From: Ectopseudomonas mendocina
GTDB lineage: Bacteria; Pseudomonadota; Gammaproteobacteria; Pseudomonadales; Pseudomonadaceae
NCBI RefSeq assembly: GCF_008041835.1
Contig: NZ_VRYE01000018.1
Coordinates: 62,001-126,000 of the forward strand
Direction: 5' to 3'
DNA: 64,000 nucleotides
The number at the start of each line of letters is the position of its first letter. The stretch's first letter is position 1. The translations under genes were made by a program, and so were the position numbers. Below, piece by piece: positions 49,911 to 59,341 of this stretch. The notes under the pieces are model-generated. The model saw only the letters and a list, made by a program, of their open reading frames with translations, was not told the DNA's origin and did not search any database.

Positions 49911-52892
49911 ATGTTTCCAGAAAAGACCGACTACGAAGATAAGATCACCCTGATCATGGGCAGCGGTGTCCAGTTCCTGGATTTCGCCGTGACCCTTGAA
50001 CTGCGCCGCGAACTACCTGGCGAGTTCGTGCGCCAGCGCAACGATGGCCCGTTGGCGCGGCTGATGTTCGATGAACGCAGCAACAGCTTTTTCCATCCGG
50101 CAGCCCCGGGCAGTCCTGTGAGCCCGGCCTACAGCGTAGCGGTCGACCAGTCGGTGCGTCTGCTCAAAGGGCTCTGGCTACCCTTGCCATTCTTTCGCTT
50201 CAGCCCACCTCGGCGTTTCGACGATGGCCCGTCGAACTGGGCGCGTATGCGTATCATCGAGCTCAAGGAGGGTGAGGATCCAGATGGTCATACTCACCGG
50301 GTGACCCTGGCCTTCGATACCAAAGTATTCGCCAGCCGCAGCGATACCGCCTATCTGGCGCCGACCAGTGACGATGTGCGAGCCGGCGCGGCATTTGCCC
50401 TGGCACATCAGGCCGACGAGATGGGCTGGTTCCTCGACCTGGCCTGGGTCGATGGCTGGCTACGCGAAGTGTTCACCGAGCAGGCGCAACTGCCGCCGAT
50501 ACGCATGCAGTTCGATGACATCGAGCACGAGTGTCAGGAGCTCTATCACCAGGCGCACTACCTCAACTTGCTGCACCTGCTCGGTACGGCGTTGCTGGTG
50601 CCGGAGCTCAAGGTGGTGTCCAACCGCGACAGCGACCTGCACAAGGCGATTCCGGTGGACATGGTGCTCGATGTCGGCAACTCGCGCACCTGCGGCATCC
50701 TGATCGAGGATCACCCGCAGGAGAATGATGGCCTGAGCAAGCGCTATGAGCTGGAACTGCGTGACCTGACCCAGCCCGAGCACGTTTATCCAGAACCTTT
50801 CGAAAGCCGTATCGAGTTCGCTCAGGCGGTATTCGGCAAGGATCACTTTTCGGTGCAAAGTGGCCGTCGCGAGGCCTTCCAGTGGCCGACCATCGCCCGC
50901 ATTGGTCGCGAGGCCGGACGTCTGGCCAGTCGCCGGCGTGGAACCGAAGGCTCGACCGGCCTGTCCAGCCCGAAGCGTTACCTGTGGGACGAGGACAACT
51001 ACGAGCCGGGCTGGCGCTTCAACTGCGCCTACGTCAAATCCGAAAGCGAGCCGCACGCCACTGCTGCGCCAGTCGCCGGGTTGATCAACGAGAAAGGTCA
51101 GGCGCTCTACAGCCTGCCCTTCGACGAACGCATGCCGGTGTTCCACCCGCACTATTCGCGCAGCTCGTTGATGACCTTCATGCTCTGCGAAGTGCTCGGC
51201 CAGGCATTGATGCAGATAAACAGCCCGTCGCAGCGTCTGCGCATGAGCCATTCGCGCGTGCCGCGCCACTTGCGCTCGATCATCCTCACCGTGCCGCCGT
51301 CGATGCCCAAGCCCGAGCGCGAAATCTTCGCCAAGTGCATGGAGCAGGCCATCGGCCTGGTGTGGAAGAGCCTTGGCTGGCACCCTGAGGACGATCCGAT
51401 CAACATCAAGGACGCCAAGAGCCGCGAGACCGCTTGGCCATTCCTGCCGGAAGTGCATGTGCAGTGGGACGAGGCCACCTGCGGCCAGGTCGTCTACCTG
51501 TTCAACGAAACGCAGAATAACTTCGCCGGTCGTCCGGAGGAGTTCTTTGCCACCATGGCGCGTCCGGATCAGCCGCACAAGGATCGTCTGACCATCGCTT
51601 CGATCGATATCGGTGGTGGCACCACCGACCTGGTGATCACCGAATATCGGCTCGATGATGGCGTGGGCAGCAACGTCTATATCACCCCCTCGCAGCGTTT
51701 TCGCGATGGTTTCAAGGTCGCCGGTGACGACATCCTGCTCGACGTGATCCGCCAGTTCGTCCTACCGGCATTGGGCTCGGCGCTGCGTGATGCGGGTGTC
51801 GACAACCCTGATGCGCTGCTGTCCAAGCTGATTGGCAGCGAGCCGCTGGCCGTGCAGGACGCCGTGCTGCGCCAGCAACTGACTCTGCAACTGTTCAGCC
51901 CTATCGGTCTGCGCCTGCTCAAGGCCTACGAACAATATGACCCGCTGGATGCCGGCACCCTGGTCAGAGGCACTTTCGGTGAACTGCTTGGCGACGAGCG
52001 TCCCACCGACGATGTGCTTGACTATTTCAGCAGTGCCGTACGCCGCCAACTGGGTAACGGCAGCGAGCCGTTCGACCTGCTGGCGACAACGCTCAACGTC
52101 AGTCTGCGGCGCATTCACGAGGCGTTCATCGGCGATCGCATGAACATCGGCAAGACCATTCAGGCGCTGTGCGAAGTTGTCCACAGCTACCCCTGCGATG
52201 TGCTTCTGCTCACTGGGCGTCCGTCGCGTCTGCCCGGTGTGCAGGCGCTGTTTCGCAAGCTGCTGCCGTTGCCGCCGGGACGCATCCTGCCGCTCAACCA
52301 GTACCGCACCGGTGGCTGGTACCCGTTCAACAAGCTCGACCGTATCGAGGACCCGAAGACCACGGCTGCAGTCGGCGCCATGCTCTGTCTGCTCAGCCGC
52401 AGCCTGCGGCTGCCCAACTTCTTCTTCCGTTCGGCGGCGTTCAAACCCTACTCGACGTTGAAGTTCCTCGGTCTGATCGACAATAACAACGTGATCAAGG
52501 ACGGTAACGTCTACTTCCGCGATATCGATCTCGACGACCCCGAGTACGAGCTGCCCGAGTTGACCTTCGATATGCGCGGCACCATGCGCCTGGGCTTCCG
52601 CCAACTGGCCAACGAACGCTGGTCGGCAGCGCCGCTGTACATCCTCAGCATCGAGAACCAGAAGCTGCGCGAGCAGGTCGCTTCCCAGGGGCTGGTGCTC
52701 AAGGTGCGCCTGGGCATCAAGCCTTCGCGCAATCCGGCTGAAGGCAGCGAGAGCTTCGAATTTCTTGGTGCCGAATCCAACAGTGGTTCGGTCAGCCGCT
52801 CGCACATTCGCCTGCGCCTCAACACCCTGTCCGACGCCGGGCTGGGTGAATCCCAATATTGGCTCGACAGCGGGAGTGTGTTTCGCAAATGA
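49911..52892 (+). CDS. srfB: SrfB-family protein, actin/Hsp70-like ATPase fold
   Basis: 993 residues, the usual SrfB size, no signal peptide or membrane span. It has features of the actin/Hsp70 ATPase superfamily: phosphate-1-like LDVGNSRTCGILIED (Asp 254), phosphate-2-like SIDIGGGTTDLVITEY (Asp 566), and an adenosine-like LTGRPSRLPGVQALF (near residue 768). This is my reading; SrfB is usually annotated only as a virulence factor. It is 68 bases after srfA, and its stop overlaps the srfC start (ATGA), which points to joint synthesis with SrfC. Confidence 0.87.
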   Translation: MFPEKTDYEDKITLIMGSGVQFLDFAVTLELRRELPGEFVRQRNDGPLARLMFDERSNSFFHPAAPGSPVSPAYSVAVDQSVRLLKGLWLPLPFFRFSPPRRFDDGPSNWARMRIIELKEGEDPDGHTHRVTLAFDTKVFASRSDTAYLAPTSDDVRAGAAFALAHQADEMGWFLDLAWVDGWLREVFTEQAQLPPIRMQFDDIEHECQELYHQAHYLNLLHLLGTALLVPELKVVSNRDSDLHKAIPVDMVLDVGNSRTCGILIEDHPQENDGLSKRYELELRDLTQPEHVYPEPFESRIEFAQAVFGKDHFSVQSGRREAFQWPTIARIGREAGRLASRRRGTEGSTGLSSPKRYLWDEDNYEPGWRFNCAYVKSESEPHATAAPVAGLINEKGQALYSLPFDERMPVFHPHYSRSSLMTFMLCEVLGQALMQINSPSQRLRMSHSRVPRHLRSIILTVPPSMPKPEREIFAKCMEQAIGLVWKSLGWHPEDDPINIKDAKSRETAWPFLPEVHVQWDEATCGQVVYLFNETQNNFAGRPEEFFATMARPDQPHKDRLTIASIDIGGGTTDLVITEYRLDDGVGSNVYITPSQRFRDGFKVAGDDILLDVIRQFVLPALGSALRDAGVDNPDALLSKLIGSEPLAVQDAVLRQQLTLQLFSPIGLRLLKAYEQYDPLDAGTLVRGTFGELLGDERPTDDVLDYFSSAVRRQLGNGSEPFDLLATTLNVSLRRIHEAFIGDRMNIGKTIQALCEVVHSYPCDVLLLTGRPSRLPGVQALFRKLLPLPPGRILPLNQYRTGGWYPFNKLDRIEDPKTTAAVGAMLCLLSRSLRLPNFFFRSAAFKPYSTLKFLGLIDNNNVIKDGNVYFRDIDLDDPEYELPELTFDMRGTMRLGFRQLANERWSAAPLYILSIENQKLREQVASQGLVLKVRLGIKPSRNPAEGSESFEFLGAESNSGSVSRSHIRLRLNTLSDAGLGESQYWLDSGSVFRK

Positions 52893-55603
52893 GTAACTCG
52901 CCTGAGCAACTGACCCGACACTGGGCCGCCATTCATACCGGTGCCGGCGAGGCGATCCGCTGGATCGGCGACGTGCGCCGCAGCGCGCCACGCCTGGATA
53001 ACGAAGCGGACGACCTGATCCTCAGCCTGCGTCGCGTGCGCAATACCGCCCGACGCCTGGGCGGCGTTTCCGGCCTGCCGATGACCGTGGGTTTCTTCGG
53101 TCTGTCCCAGGCCGGCAAGTCGTACCTGATCTCGACCCTGGCTGCCGGTGCCAACGGCAAGCTGGAGACTGATTTCGGTGGCAGTCGTCTGGACTTCCTC
53201 ACCCATGTCAATCCGCCGGGTGGAGGCAAAGAGGCCACCGGCCTGGTCACCCGTTTCAGCCGTACTGCGCGCCCCGGCCCGGACGATTTCCCGCTGGAGC
53301 TGAAGCTGTTCGGCGAAGTGGAAGTGGCCAAGGTGCTGGCCAACTCCTTTTTCAACGATTTCAACACCGAGAAGGTGTCCTATCGCTTCGACGAAGCGGC
53401 CATCCGCCAACTGCTCAAGGAACTCGGCCAGCGCCGCCAGCTCAAGCCGGTGCCCGGAGTCAGCGAGGACGACGTGGTGGCCCTGTGGGACTACCTGCAA
53501 GGCAGTTTCCCGGCGTCGCTGAGTGGTCTGGCTGGGTACTACTGGCCCGTGGCCGTGGAGCTGGCGCCCTGGCTGGCGGTGGAGGATCGCACCCGGCTGT
53601 TCTCGATCTTCTGGGGTGAGATCAACGAGTTGAGCGAGGCCTACCAGAGCTTCGCCAGAACCCTGGGCAGCTTGGGTAACGCCGATCGCGTATTCGCTCC
53701 GCTCGATGCCCTGGTGCGGCAGACCGACAAGGGCCTGTCGCAGGCCGACAGCATCATGAACGTCGACATGCTCGAGCGCTTGGGCAAGGACAGCGACAAG
53801 CGCATCGGCGTGCGCCCATTCATCGACGGCGAGCTGCGTGCGTCGGTCGAGCTGTCCCTGGCGCAACTAGCGGCACTCACCGTCGAGTTGGTGTTCCCGT
53901 TGGTTGAGCCTACTAGCGAGCCGCTGTTCGAGCAGGTCGACCTGCTCGATTTTCCCGGCTATCGCGGCCGCTTGTCGGTCGAGTCGTTGGATGACGTGCG
54001 TCGCGCGGTGAGCAGCGACGAAGCCAGCCCGGTGGCGCAACTGATCCTGCGCGGCAAGGTTGCCTATTTGTTCGAGCGCTACACCGACAGCCAGGAAATG
54101 AACGTGCTGATCGTCTGTACGCCATCGAACAAGCAGTCCGACGTCACCGCTGTCGGTCCGGTACTGACCCGCTGGATCGACAAGACCCAGGGCGCCAAGC
54201 CCGAAGAGCGTGCTCTGCGTAAGCCGGGCCTGCTGTGGGCCATCACCATGTTCGACATGCGCATTGGTAGCGACTTGGACAAGGGCGAAGACCTGCTGCG
54301 CCTCGGTTGGGGTAGCGGCGGCATGATGAAGATGACCATGCTCGAACGCTTCGGCCAGTACACCTGGCTGCAGGAGTGGACGGCCGGTCAGCCCTTCGCT
54401 AACACCTTCCTGGTGCGCAAACCGCGCATGAAGGTGACCTTCCTCGACGTGCAGGCGGGTGAAGAGATCGGTATCAACGCCGCTGCCCAGGATTCGCTGG
54501 GGCTGATGCGCAGCACCTTTGTCGAGGACGAAACTGTACAGCGACACATCAACCAGCCGCAGCTGGCCTGGGACGCGATGCTGGAGCTGAACGATGGCGG
54601 CATGGGCCGTATCAGCCAGTACCTGCGTGGCGTGGCGCTGTGCGAGGTCAAGCTGGGGCGTATTCGTGAACAGCTCGATGATGTATTACATCTGCTGGAA
54701 AACCGGCTTGGCCATTGGTATCAGGCAGAAGGCGCTGGCGAGCTGGAGAAGAAGCGCAAGATCGCCAAGCAGATCTTCGACGCGGTCTGGCCGCGGCGCA
54801 TTCTGCTGGGTGAACTGTTGCAGAGAATGCAATTGCCAGACGATCTGGTTCGGGGTCTATACCTGCGCGCCGATGATGAAGAAGCTACTGCTTTGGTGAG
54901 CGATAGTGGAGGCAGCGGTGTTGTCAGCGGGGGGGCGCTCAACCTGGGGGATGACCTGGGTCACGACGATGGTTTTGATCTGTTCGGCGACAATGAGTCG
55001 GCACCTCTCTCGTCGAGCAATGCCTTACCGCTGCGCTCCAGTGGTAGCGATGCACGTTTCGCCCAGGCCGTACTGCGTGAGTGGATAAGCCACCTGCGCC
55101 ACCTGCCTGAAGACATGCGCCTGATGACCTATCTGGGGTTCTCCAAACCTGCGGTCGAGGCTCTGGTTGATGAGCTCATCACCGGCGCCAGTCGCCTCGA
55201 CCTGCAAACACGCCTGCTGCAGGCCATCGTCAGTACCGAGCAGATTGGTACCAAGCGCGAGCAACTGGCCGGACGCCAGGTACTCACCGCGAAAACCGTG
55301 CTGGGCGATTTCATCGGCTGGCTAGGGTTCATCGAGTCACCGCAGGAGCAGCGTCCCGACAGCCGCATCGAGCGTGGCGCCAAGCTATTCCAGGCGCCGC
55401 CGGTTATCTTCCCCGGCAAGTTGCCGGAACTGCCGGCGCAACCCCTGGAACACACGCGCAACTATGTCGGCGACTGGCTGGTGGCGTTGGCCAAGATCGC
55501 TGAAGACAATGCCGGTCACAGTGCCGGCCGAGAAATCACACCGGAGCAGAACGAGGCGCTGGGCAAGGTGCTCGCCACTCTGCATGCGGATCGGACGGAA
55601 TAA
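52889..55603 (+). CDS. srfC: SrfC-family protein, P-loop GTPase-like
   Basis: 904 residues from ATG 52889, which overlaps the srfB stop. The N-terminal helical region is followed by Walker A VGFFGLSQAGKSYLIS (GLSQAGKS at 71-78), a switch-like EATGLVTRF, a G3-like DLLDFPGYRG (DFPG at 354-357) and a G4-like ITMFDM near residue 450. The layout of a GTPase domain with long helical extensions recalls dynamin-like or MxaA-type proteins. Annotated in the family as a putative virulence factor. No signal peptide, so it is cytosolic or a peripheral membrane protein. Confidence 0.85.
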   Translation: MSNSPEQLTRHWAAIHTGAGEAIRWIGDVRRSAPRLDNEADDLILSLRRVRNTARRLGGVSGLPMTVGFFGLSQAGKSYLISTLAAGANGKLETDFGGSRLDFLTHVNPPGGGKEATGLVTRFSRTARPGPDDFPLELKLFGEVEVAKVLANSFFNDFNTEKVSYRFDEAAIRQLLKELGQRRQLKPVPGVSEDDVVALWDYLQGSFPASLSGLAGYYWPVAVELAPWLAVEDRTRLFSIFWGEINELSEAYQSFARTLGSLGNADRVFAPLDALVRQTDKGLSQADSIMNVDMLERLGKDSDKRIGVRPFIDGELRASVELSLAQLAALTVELVFPLVEPTSEPLFEQVDLLDFPGYRGRLSVESLDDVRRAVSSDEASPVAQLILRGKVAYLFERYTDSQEMNVLIVCTPSNKQSDVTAVGPVLTRWIDKTQGAKPEERALRKPGLLWAITMFDMRIGSDLDKGEDLLRLGWGSGGMMKMTMLERFGQYTWLQEWTAGQPFANTFLVRKPRMKVTFLDVQAGEEIGINAAAQDSLGLMRSTFVEDETVQRHINQPQLAWDAMLELNDGGMGRISQYLRGVALCEVKLGRIREQLDDVLHLLENRLGHWYQAEGAGELEKKRKIAKQIFDAVWPRRILLGELLQRMQLPDDLVRGLYLRADDEEATALVSDSGGSGVVSGGALNLGDDLGHDDGFDLFGDNESAPLSSSNALPLRSSGSDARFAQAVLREWISHLRHLPEDMRLMTYLGFSKPAVEALVDELITGASRLDLQTRLLQAIVSTEQIGTKREQLAGRQVLTAKTVLGDFIGWLGFIESPQEQRPDSRIERGAKLFQAPPVIFPGKLPELPAQPLEHTRNYVGDWLVALAKIAEDNAGHSAGREITPEQNEALGKVLATLHADRTE

Positions 55604-55606
55604 GTC

Positions 55607-56632
55607 ATGCTGAGAATCGAACTGAAGGCTGCGCAGAGCGGCCAACCGGGTCATGGAGAGCTGACCGTACATGGTTGGCAGGAGGGGAGTGACGCCCTCG
55701 AACTGACCGTGCAGCGCAATCAGGATGGCCGCTACCTCGGTGAAAACGGCGAATGGGATACGAGCCCATCCTGGCACGCGCTCGGTGGCTTGCATCTGGT
55801 CGATGAAAAACTCAGTGGCGAGGTCGGCCCCTGGCTGATCGACCCACTGATGCTTGATCCTCAGATGGCCTACATGCTGCAACTGCGTAACGAGGACGGC
55901 AGCGACAAAGGGGTGCTGCGCATCCTTGGCACCATTCTGTCCTCCAAGGCCGCGGGCAACTCGACGCATGACGAGAAGAAGGTTGAGCGCAAGGCCGAGC
56001 CCGAGCAGGACATCGTACCGGTTGTTCCAGAAGTACTGCCCGAGCCACCTGCGCCTGCGTCTGAGGTGATTTCAGCACCCGTGTCCGAGCCCTTGGTTGT
56101 CGAAGCGCCGTCTGCTCCACCACCTCAGATCCCGGTGGCAAAGAAAGGCAGCAAGCTGCCACTGATCTTGGTCACCGTACTGCTCATCCTGGCCCTGGCA
56201 GTTGCGGCCTGGTGGTTCCTGCTGCGTGCGCCGTCGACCGATATCACCCCAAGCGACACGCCGGCTCCAGTGGTAGGGGCGATGGCCGGGTGCAGTGCGC
56301 AAGCCCTGTCTGATGCCAGGGAGGATTTATCTTTCATCCAGGCCTGCCTGAAGTCCAATCCATCCAGCGAACAGGTGCTGGAGGTGATTGCCGTTGCCAA
56401 GGATGCCAAGCGCTGTGGCGTGGTGCAGCGTCTGTATGCGCACAAGGCGCAGTCGGGCGATGCCGCCATTGCCTATGCCTATGCCCGCGAGTACGACCCG
56501 GCGCATTACTCCAGCGGTGGTTGCATCGAGGCGGCTGACGCTGAAACCGCGATGTATTGGTACGAGATTGCTGTGAACAACGATCCGGACAATCAGGATG
56601 CCAGCCAGCGGCTGGAGGAGCTGAAGAAATGA
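55607..56632 (+). CDS. Single-span membrane protein with Sel1-like C-terminus
   Basis: 341 residues, starting 3 bases after the srfC stop. Residues 1-112 form a beta-rich soluble domain. A Pro/Glu/Val-rich linker (125-178) leads to a membrane span (184-206), and a C-terminal domain with four or more Cys ends in a Sel1/TPR-like segment AETAMYWYEIAVNNDP (about 313-328). This repeats the SrfA plan of cytosolic domain, Pro-rich linker, one span, and periplasmic domain. I do not recognise a named family. The stop overlaps the next start (ATGA). Confidence 0.82.
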   Translation: MLRIELKAAQSGQPGHGELTVHGWQEGSDALELTVQRNQDGRYLGENGEWDTSPSWHALGGLHLVDEKLSGEVGPWLIDPLMLDPQMAYMLQLRNEDGSDKGVLRILGTILSSKAAGNSTHDEKKVERKAEPEQDIVPVVPEVLPEPPAPASEVISAPVSEPLVVEAPSAPPPQIPVAKKGSKLPLILVTVLLILALAVAAWWFLLRAPSTDITPSDTPAPVVGAMAGCSAQALSDAREDLSFIQACLKSNPSSEQVLEVIAVAKDAKRCGVVQRLYAHKAQSGDAAIAYAYAREYDPAHYSSGGCIEAADAETAMYWYEIAVNNDPDNQDASQRLEELKK

Positions 56633-58617
56633 CCATGCTCACCGCCCCAGGCGCCAAGCTGTTGTTTGCCGGCCTGCTGCTGAGCGCAGCAGCGCCACTG
56701 ATGGCGGCAGACAAACCGCTGCTGCAGGAAGGCAAGAAGACCCTCTACCAGCGCGTGCTGACCACGCCGACCTGCCAGCTTGGCGATAGTGCTGGCGCTA
56801 GTGGCGGTAAGATGCAGCCAGCATTCACCCGCTTTTACGTATACCAGCGTGAGCAGGCCGGCAACGCCGAGTGGCTGAAGGTCGGCCCTGACAGCTATGG
56901 CAAGACCGTCGGCTGGATCAAGGGCGACTGCGCCGTACCGTGGAAGATGCAGATGACCCTGGCCCTGACCAACCCGGCTGGTCGTGATCCGCTGCTGTTC
57001 TTCCGTGACAAGGACAGCCTCGAACAGCTCTTCGCCAAGGACGACCCGGCGCCACTGCTCAAGCCGATTCTGGCCAACATGAAGGCCAAGGGCCGTGATC
57101 CGGCTGTGGTTGCCCGCGAGCCGGATTACGCGGTGGATCTGGCGAAGAACTTCTATCTGTTGCCGGTGCTGGAAGCAGAGGAAACCTTCACCGAGAAGGG
57201 TTTCCAGGTGCGCCTGCTCAACGTCGCTTCGGTGAGTGAGGCGGAGTCGGCCGACAAGCAGAGCGCGGACAAAAACGCCAAGGCCGATGCCAATACGCTC
57301 AAGGGGTTCAGCGCCGCCGTGGTGTTCGTCATCGACTCGACCATTTCCATGGGGCCGTACATCGACCGTACCCGTGAGGCGGTAAAGCGTATCTACGACC
57401 ACGTCGAGCAGGAAAACCTGCTGGATCAGGTCAAGTTCGGTTTAGTCGCCTACCGCTCCAGCACCAAGGAAGTGCCCAAGCTTGAATACGTCAGCAAGAT
57501 GTACGTCGACCCGAGCACGGTCAAGGACGGTAAAGACTTCCTGGCCAAGGTCGCCGAGCTCAAACCGGCTACTGCGTCCAGCAGCAGTTACGACGAAGAC
57601 ACCTACGCCGGCGTGATGCAGGCGCTGGATCAGGTCAAATGGAATGAGTTCGGTGCACGCTACATCGTACTGGTTACCGATGCGGGCGCAGTCGATGGTG
57701 ACAGCAAGCTGTCGTCCACTGGCCTGAACGCCGACCAGGTGCGTCTGGAGGCCAAGTACCGTGGCGTGGCGATCTACAGCCTGCACCTGAAGACCCCGAG
57801 CGGTTCGAAGAACCATGCCTCGGCCGAGGCGCAGTACACGGATTTGTCGACCAACGCTTTCCTCAATAAGCCGCTGTACTACCCGGTGGATGCCGGCAAC
57901 GTCGAGAGCTTCGGCAAGATGGTCGACAGCCTTGGCGATGCCATCACTGCACAGGTCAAGGCGGCCTATCGCGGCGACATGGCGGCCGGTAGCGCGCTGG
58001 GGGCCGATGCGGAGTACGCCAAGGCGAAATCCGGCAAAGGTGGCGATACCGCCCTGGCCGAGGATGCCGAGCTGCTCGGACACGCCATGCGCCTGGCCTA
58101 CCTCGGCGAAAAGACCGGTGCCAGTGCGCCGCCGGTGTTTCAGGCGTGGATCAGTGACCGTGACTTCGTGCGTCAGGATGTACCCACTACCGACGTGCGT
58201 GTGCTGATGACCAAGAGTCAGCTCAGCGACCTTAGCGATGTGGTCAAGCAGATCGCCGATGCTGCTAACGAAGGCCTGATCTCGCCCAGCGACATGTTCG
58301 AGCGCCTGCGTTCGGTGGCCGCGACCATGGGCAAGGATCCCAACCAGCTCAAGGACAAGACCATCAAGGTCGCCGACATGGGCCTGATGGCTGAATACCT
58401 TGATGGCCTGCCTTATCTCAGCGAGGTGCTCAGCCTCGACGAGGAAACCTGGAAAGGCATGGAAGGGCTTGAGCAGGAGAAATTCATTCGGCGCCTGAAC
58501 ACCAAGCTCAAGTACTACCAACGCTACAACGCCGATGCCGACCGCTGGGTATCCCTGGCGCCGGGCAGTGACCCACGCGAGCACGTTTACCCGGTGCCGC
58601 TGGAGGCTTTGCCTTAG
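56629..58617 (+). CDS. Exported von Willebrand A domain protein
   Basis: 662 residues from ATG 56629, with GGAGGAG 9 bases upstream, overlapping the previous stop. A signal peptide (hydrophobic to LMA, cleavage near residue 27) sends it to the periplasm. An N-terminal beta-rich domain (30-220) is followed by a vWA domain beginning AAVVFVIDSTISMGPYIDRT, with MIDAS DSTIS at 236-240 (Thr replaces the middle Ser of DxSxS), and IVLVTDAGAVDGD. The vWA part resembles the C-terminal domain of the T6SS kinase PpkA, but there is no kinase domain. A metal-dependent protein-binding role is inferred. Confidence 0.87.
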   Translation: MTMLTAPGAKLLFAGLLLSAAAPLMAADKPLLQEGKKTLYQRVLTTPTCQLGDSAGASGGKMQPAFTRFYVYQREQAGNAEWLKVGPDSYGKTVGWIKGDCAVPWKMQMTLALTNPAGRDPLLFFRDKDSLEQLFAKDDPAPLLKPILANMKAKGRDPAVVAREPDYAVDLAKNFYLLPVLEAEETFTEKGFQVRLLNVASVSEAESADKQSADKNAKADANTLKGFSAAVVFVIDSTISMGPYIDRTREAVKRIYDHVEQENLLDQVKFGLVAYRSSTKEVPKLEYVSKMYVDPSTVKDGKDFLAKVAELKPATASSSSYDEDTYAGVMQALDQVKWNEFGARYIVLVTDAGAVDGDSKLSSTGLNADQVRLEAKYRGVAIYSLHLKTPSGSKNHASAEAQYTDLSTNAFLNKPLYYPVDAGNVESFGKMVDSLGDAITAQVKAAYRGDMAAGSALGADAEYAKAKSGKGGDTALAEDAELLGHAMRLAYLGEKTGASAPPVFQAWISDRDFVRQDVPTTDVRVLMTKSQLSDLSDVVKQIADAANEGLISPSDMFERLRSVAATMGKDPNQLKDKTIKVADMGLMAEYLDGLPYLSEVLSLDEETWKGMEGLEQEKFIRRLNTKLKYYQRYNADADRWVSLAPGSDPREHVYPVPLEALP

Positions 58618-58627
58618 GACTTGGGTC

Positions 58628-59341
58628 ATGTTGCATATCGAGGACATGCGCATTCGCCGGGGTAGCGACTACCAGATCGTCTTGCCGCGCCTGATTCTTG
58701 GCCGTGGCGAGGTGGCGGCAATCACCGGCGCCAGCGGTTGTGGCAAGAGCACGCTGCTGGAAATGATTGGTCTGATCCTGCGTCCCGATGGGCTCGGCCA
58801 GTTCCGTCTGGGAGATGCCGATGGGCTGGATGTTGCCGCGCTGCTGCGCGATGACCGCCAGGCGCAATTGGCTGATATTCGCGCTCAGCGTTTGGGCTTC
58901 GTGTTGCAGAGTGGCGGTCTGCTGCCGTTTCTCAGTGTGCGGCAGAATATCGAGTTGCCCCGGCGCATGCTCGGTCTACCTGGCAAGAGCGAGTTGGTCG
59001 ACGAGGCCATCTCTCGTCTGTGCCTGCAACCCTTGCTGGGCAAGCTGCCGGCGCAACTGTCTATCGGCGAGCGCCAGCGCGTATCTTTCGTCCGCGCGAT
59101 CGCCCATGAGCCCGACCTGCTGCTGGCCGACGAGCCGACCGCAGCGCTCGATCCTCTGCAGGCGCAACGCTTGTTCGAGCTGATCATCGAAATCGTCCAG
59201 CGTTTCCAGATCGCCGCGTTGTTGGTTACCCACGACTGGGATCTGGTGCGCGATTGTGCGATCCGCAACATCGTCGGCACGCTGCAGGGTAGCGCCGTCG
59301 ATGCCAGCGCCGACGGCACGGTGTTCCATGACGCGGCCTGA
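58628..59341 (+). CDS. ABC transporter ATPase, LolD/MacB type
   Basis: 237 residues from ATG 58628. Walker A GASGCGKST, Q-loop FVLQSGGLLPFL, signature LSIGERQRVSFVRA, Walker B DLLLADEPTAALDP and the switch His in VTHDWD are all intact. This is the LolD/MacB/FtsE subfamily that powers periplasmic or lipoprotein work rather than classical solute import. It overlaps the permease gene by 14 bases. The signature has I in place of the more usual G in LSGGE. Confidence 0.93.
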   Translation: MLHIEDMRIRRGSDYQIVLPRLILGRGEVAAITGASGCGKSTLLEMIGLILRPDGLGQFRLGDADGLDVAALLRDDRQAQLADIRAQRLGFVLQSGGLLPFLSVRQNIELPRRMLGLPGKSELVDEAISRLCLQPLLGKLPAQLSIGERQRVSFVRAIAHEPDLLLADEPTAALDPLQAQRLFELIIEIVQRFQIAALLVTHDWDLVRDCAIRNIVGTLQGSAVDASADGTVFHDAA

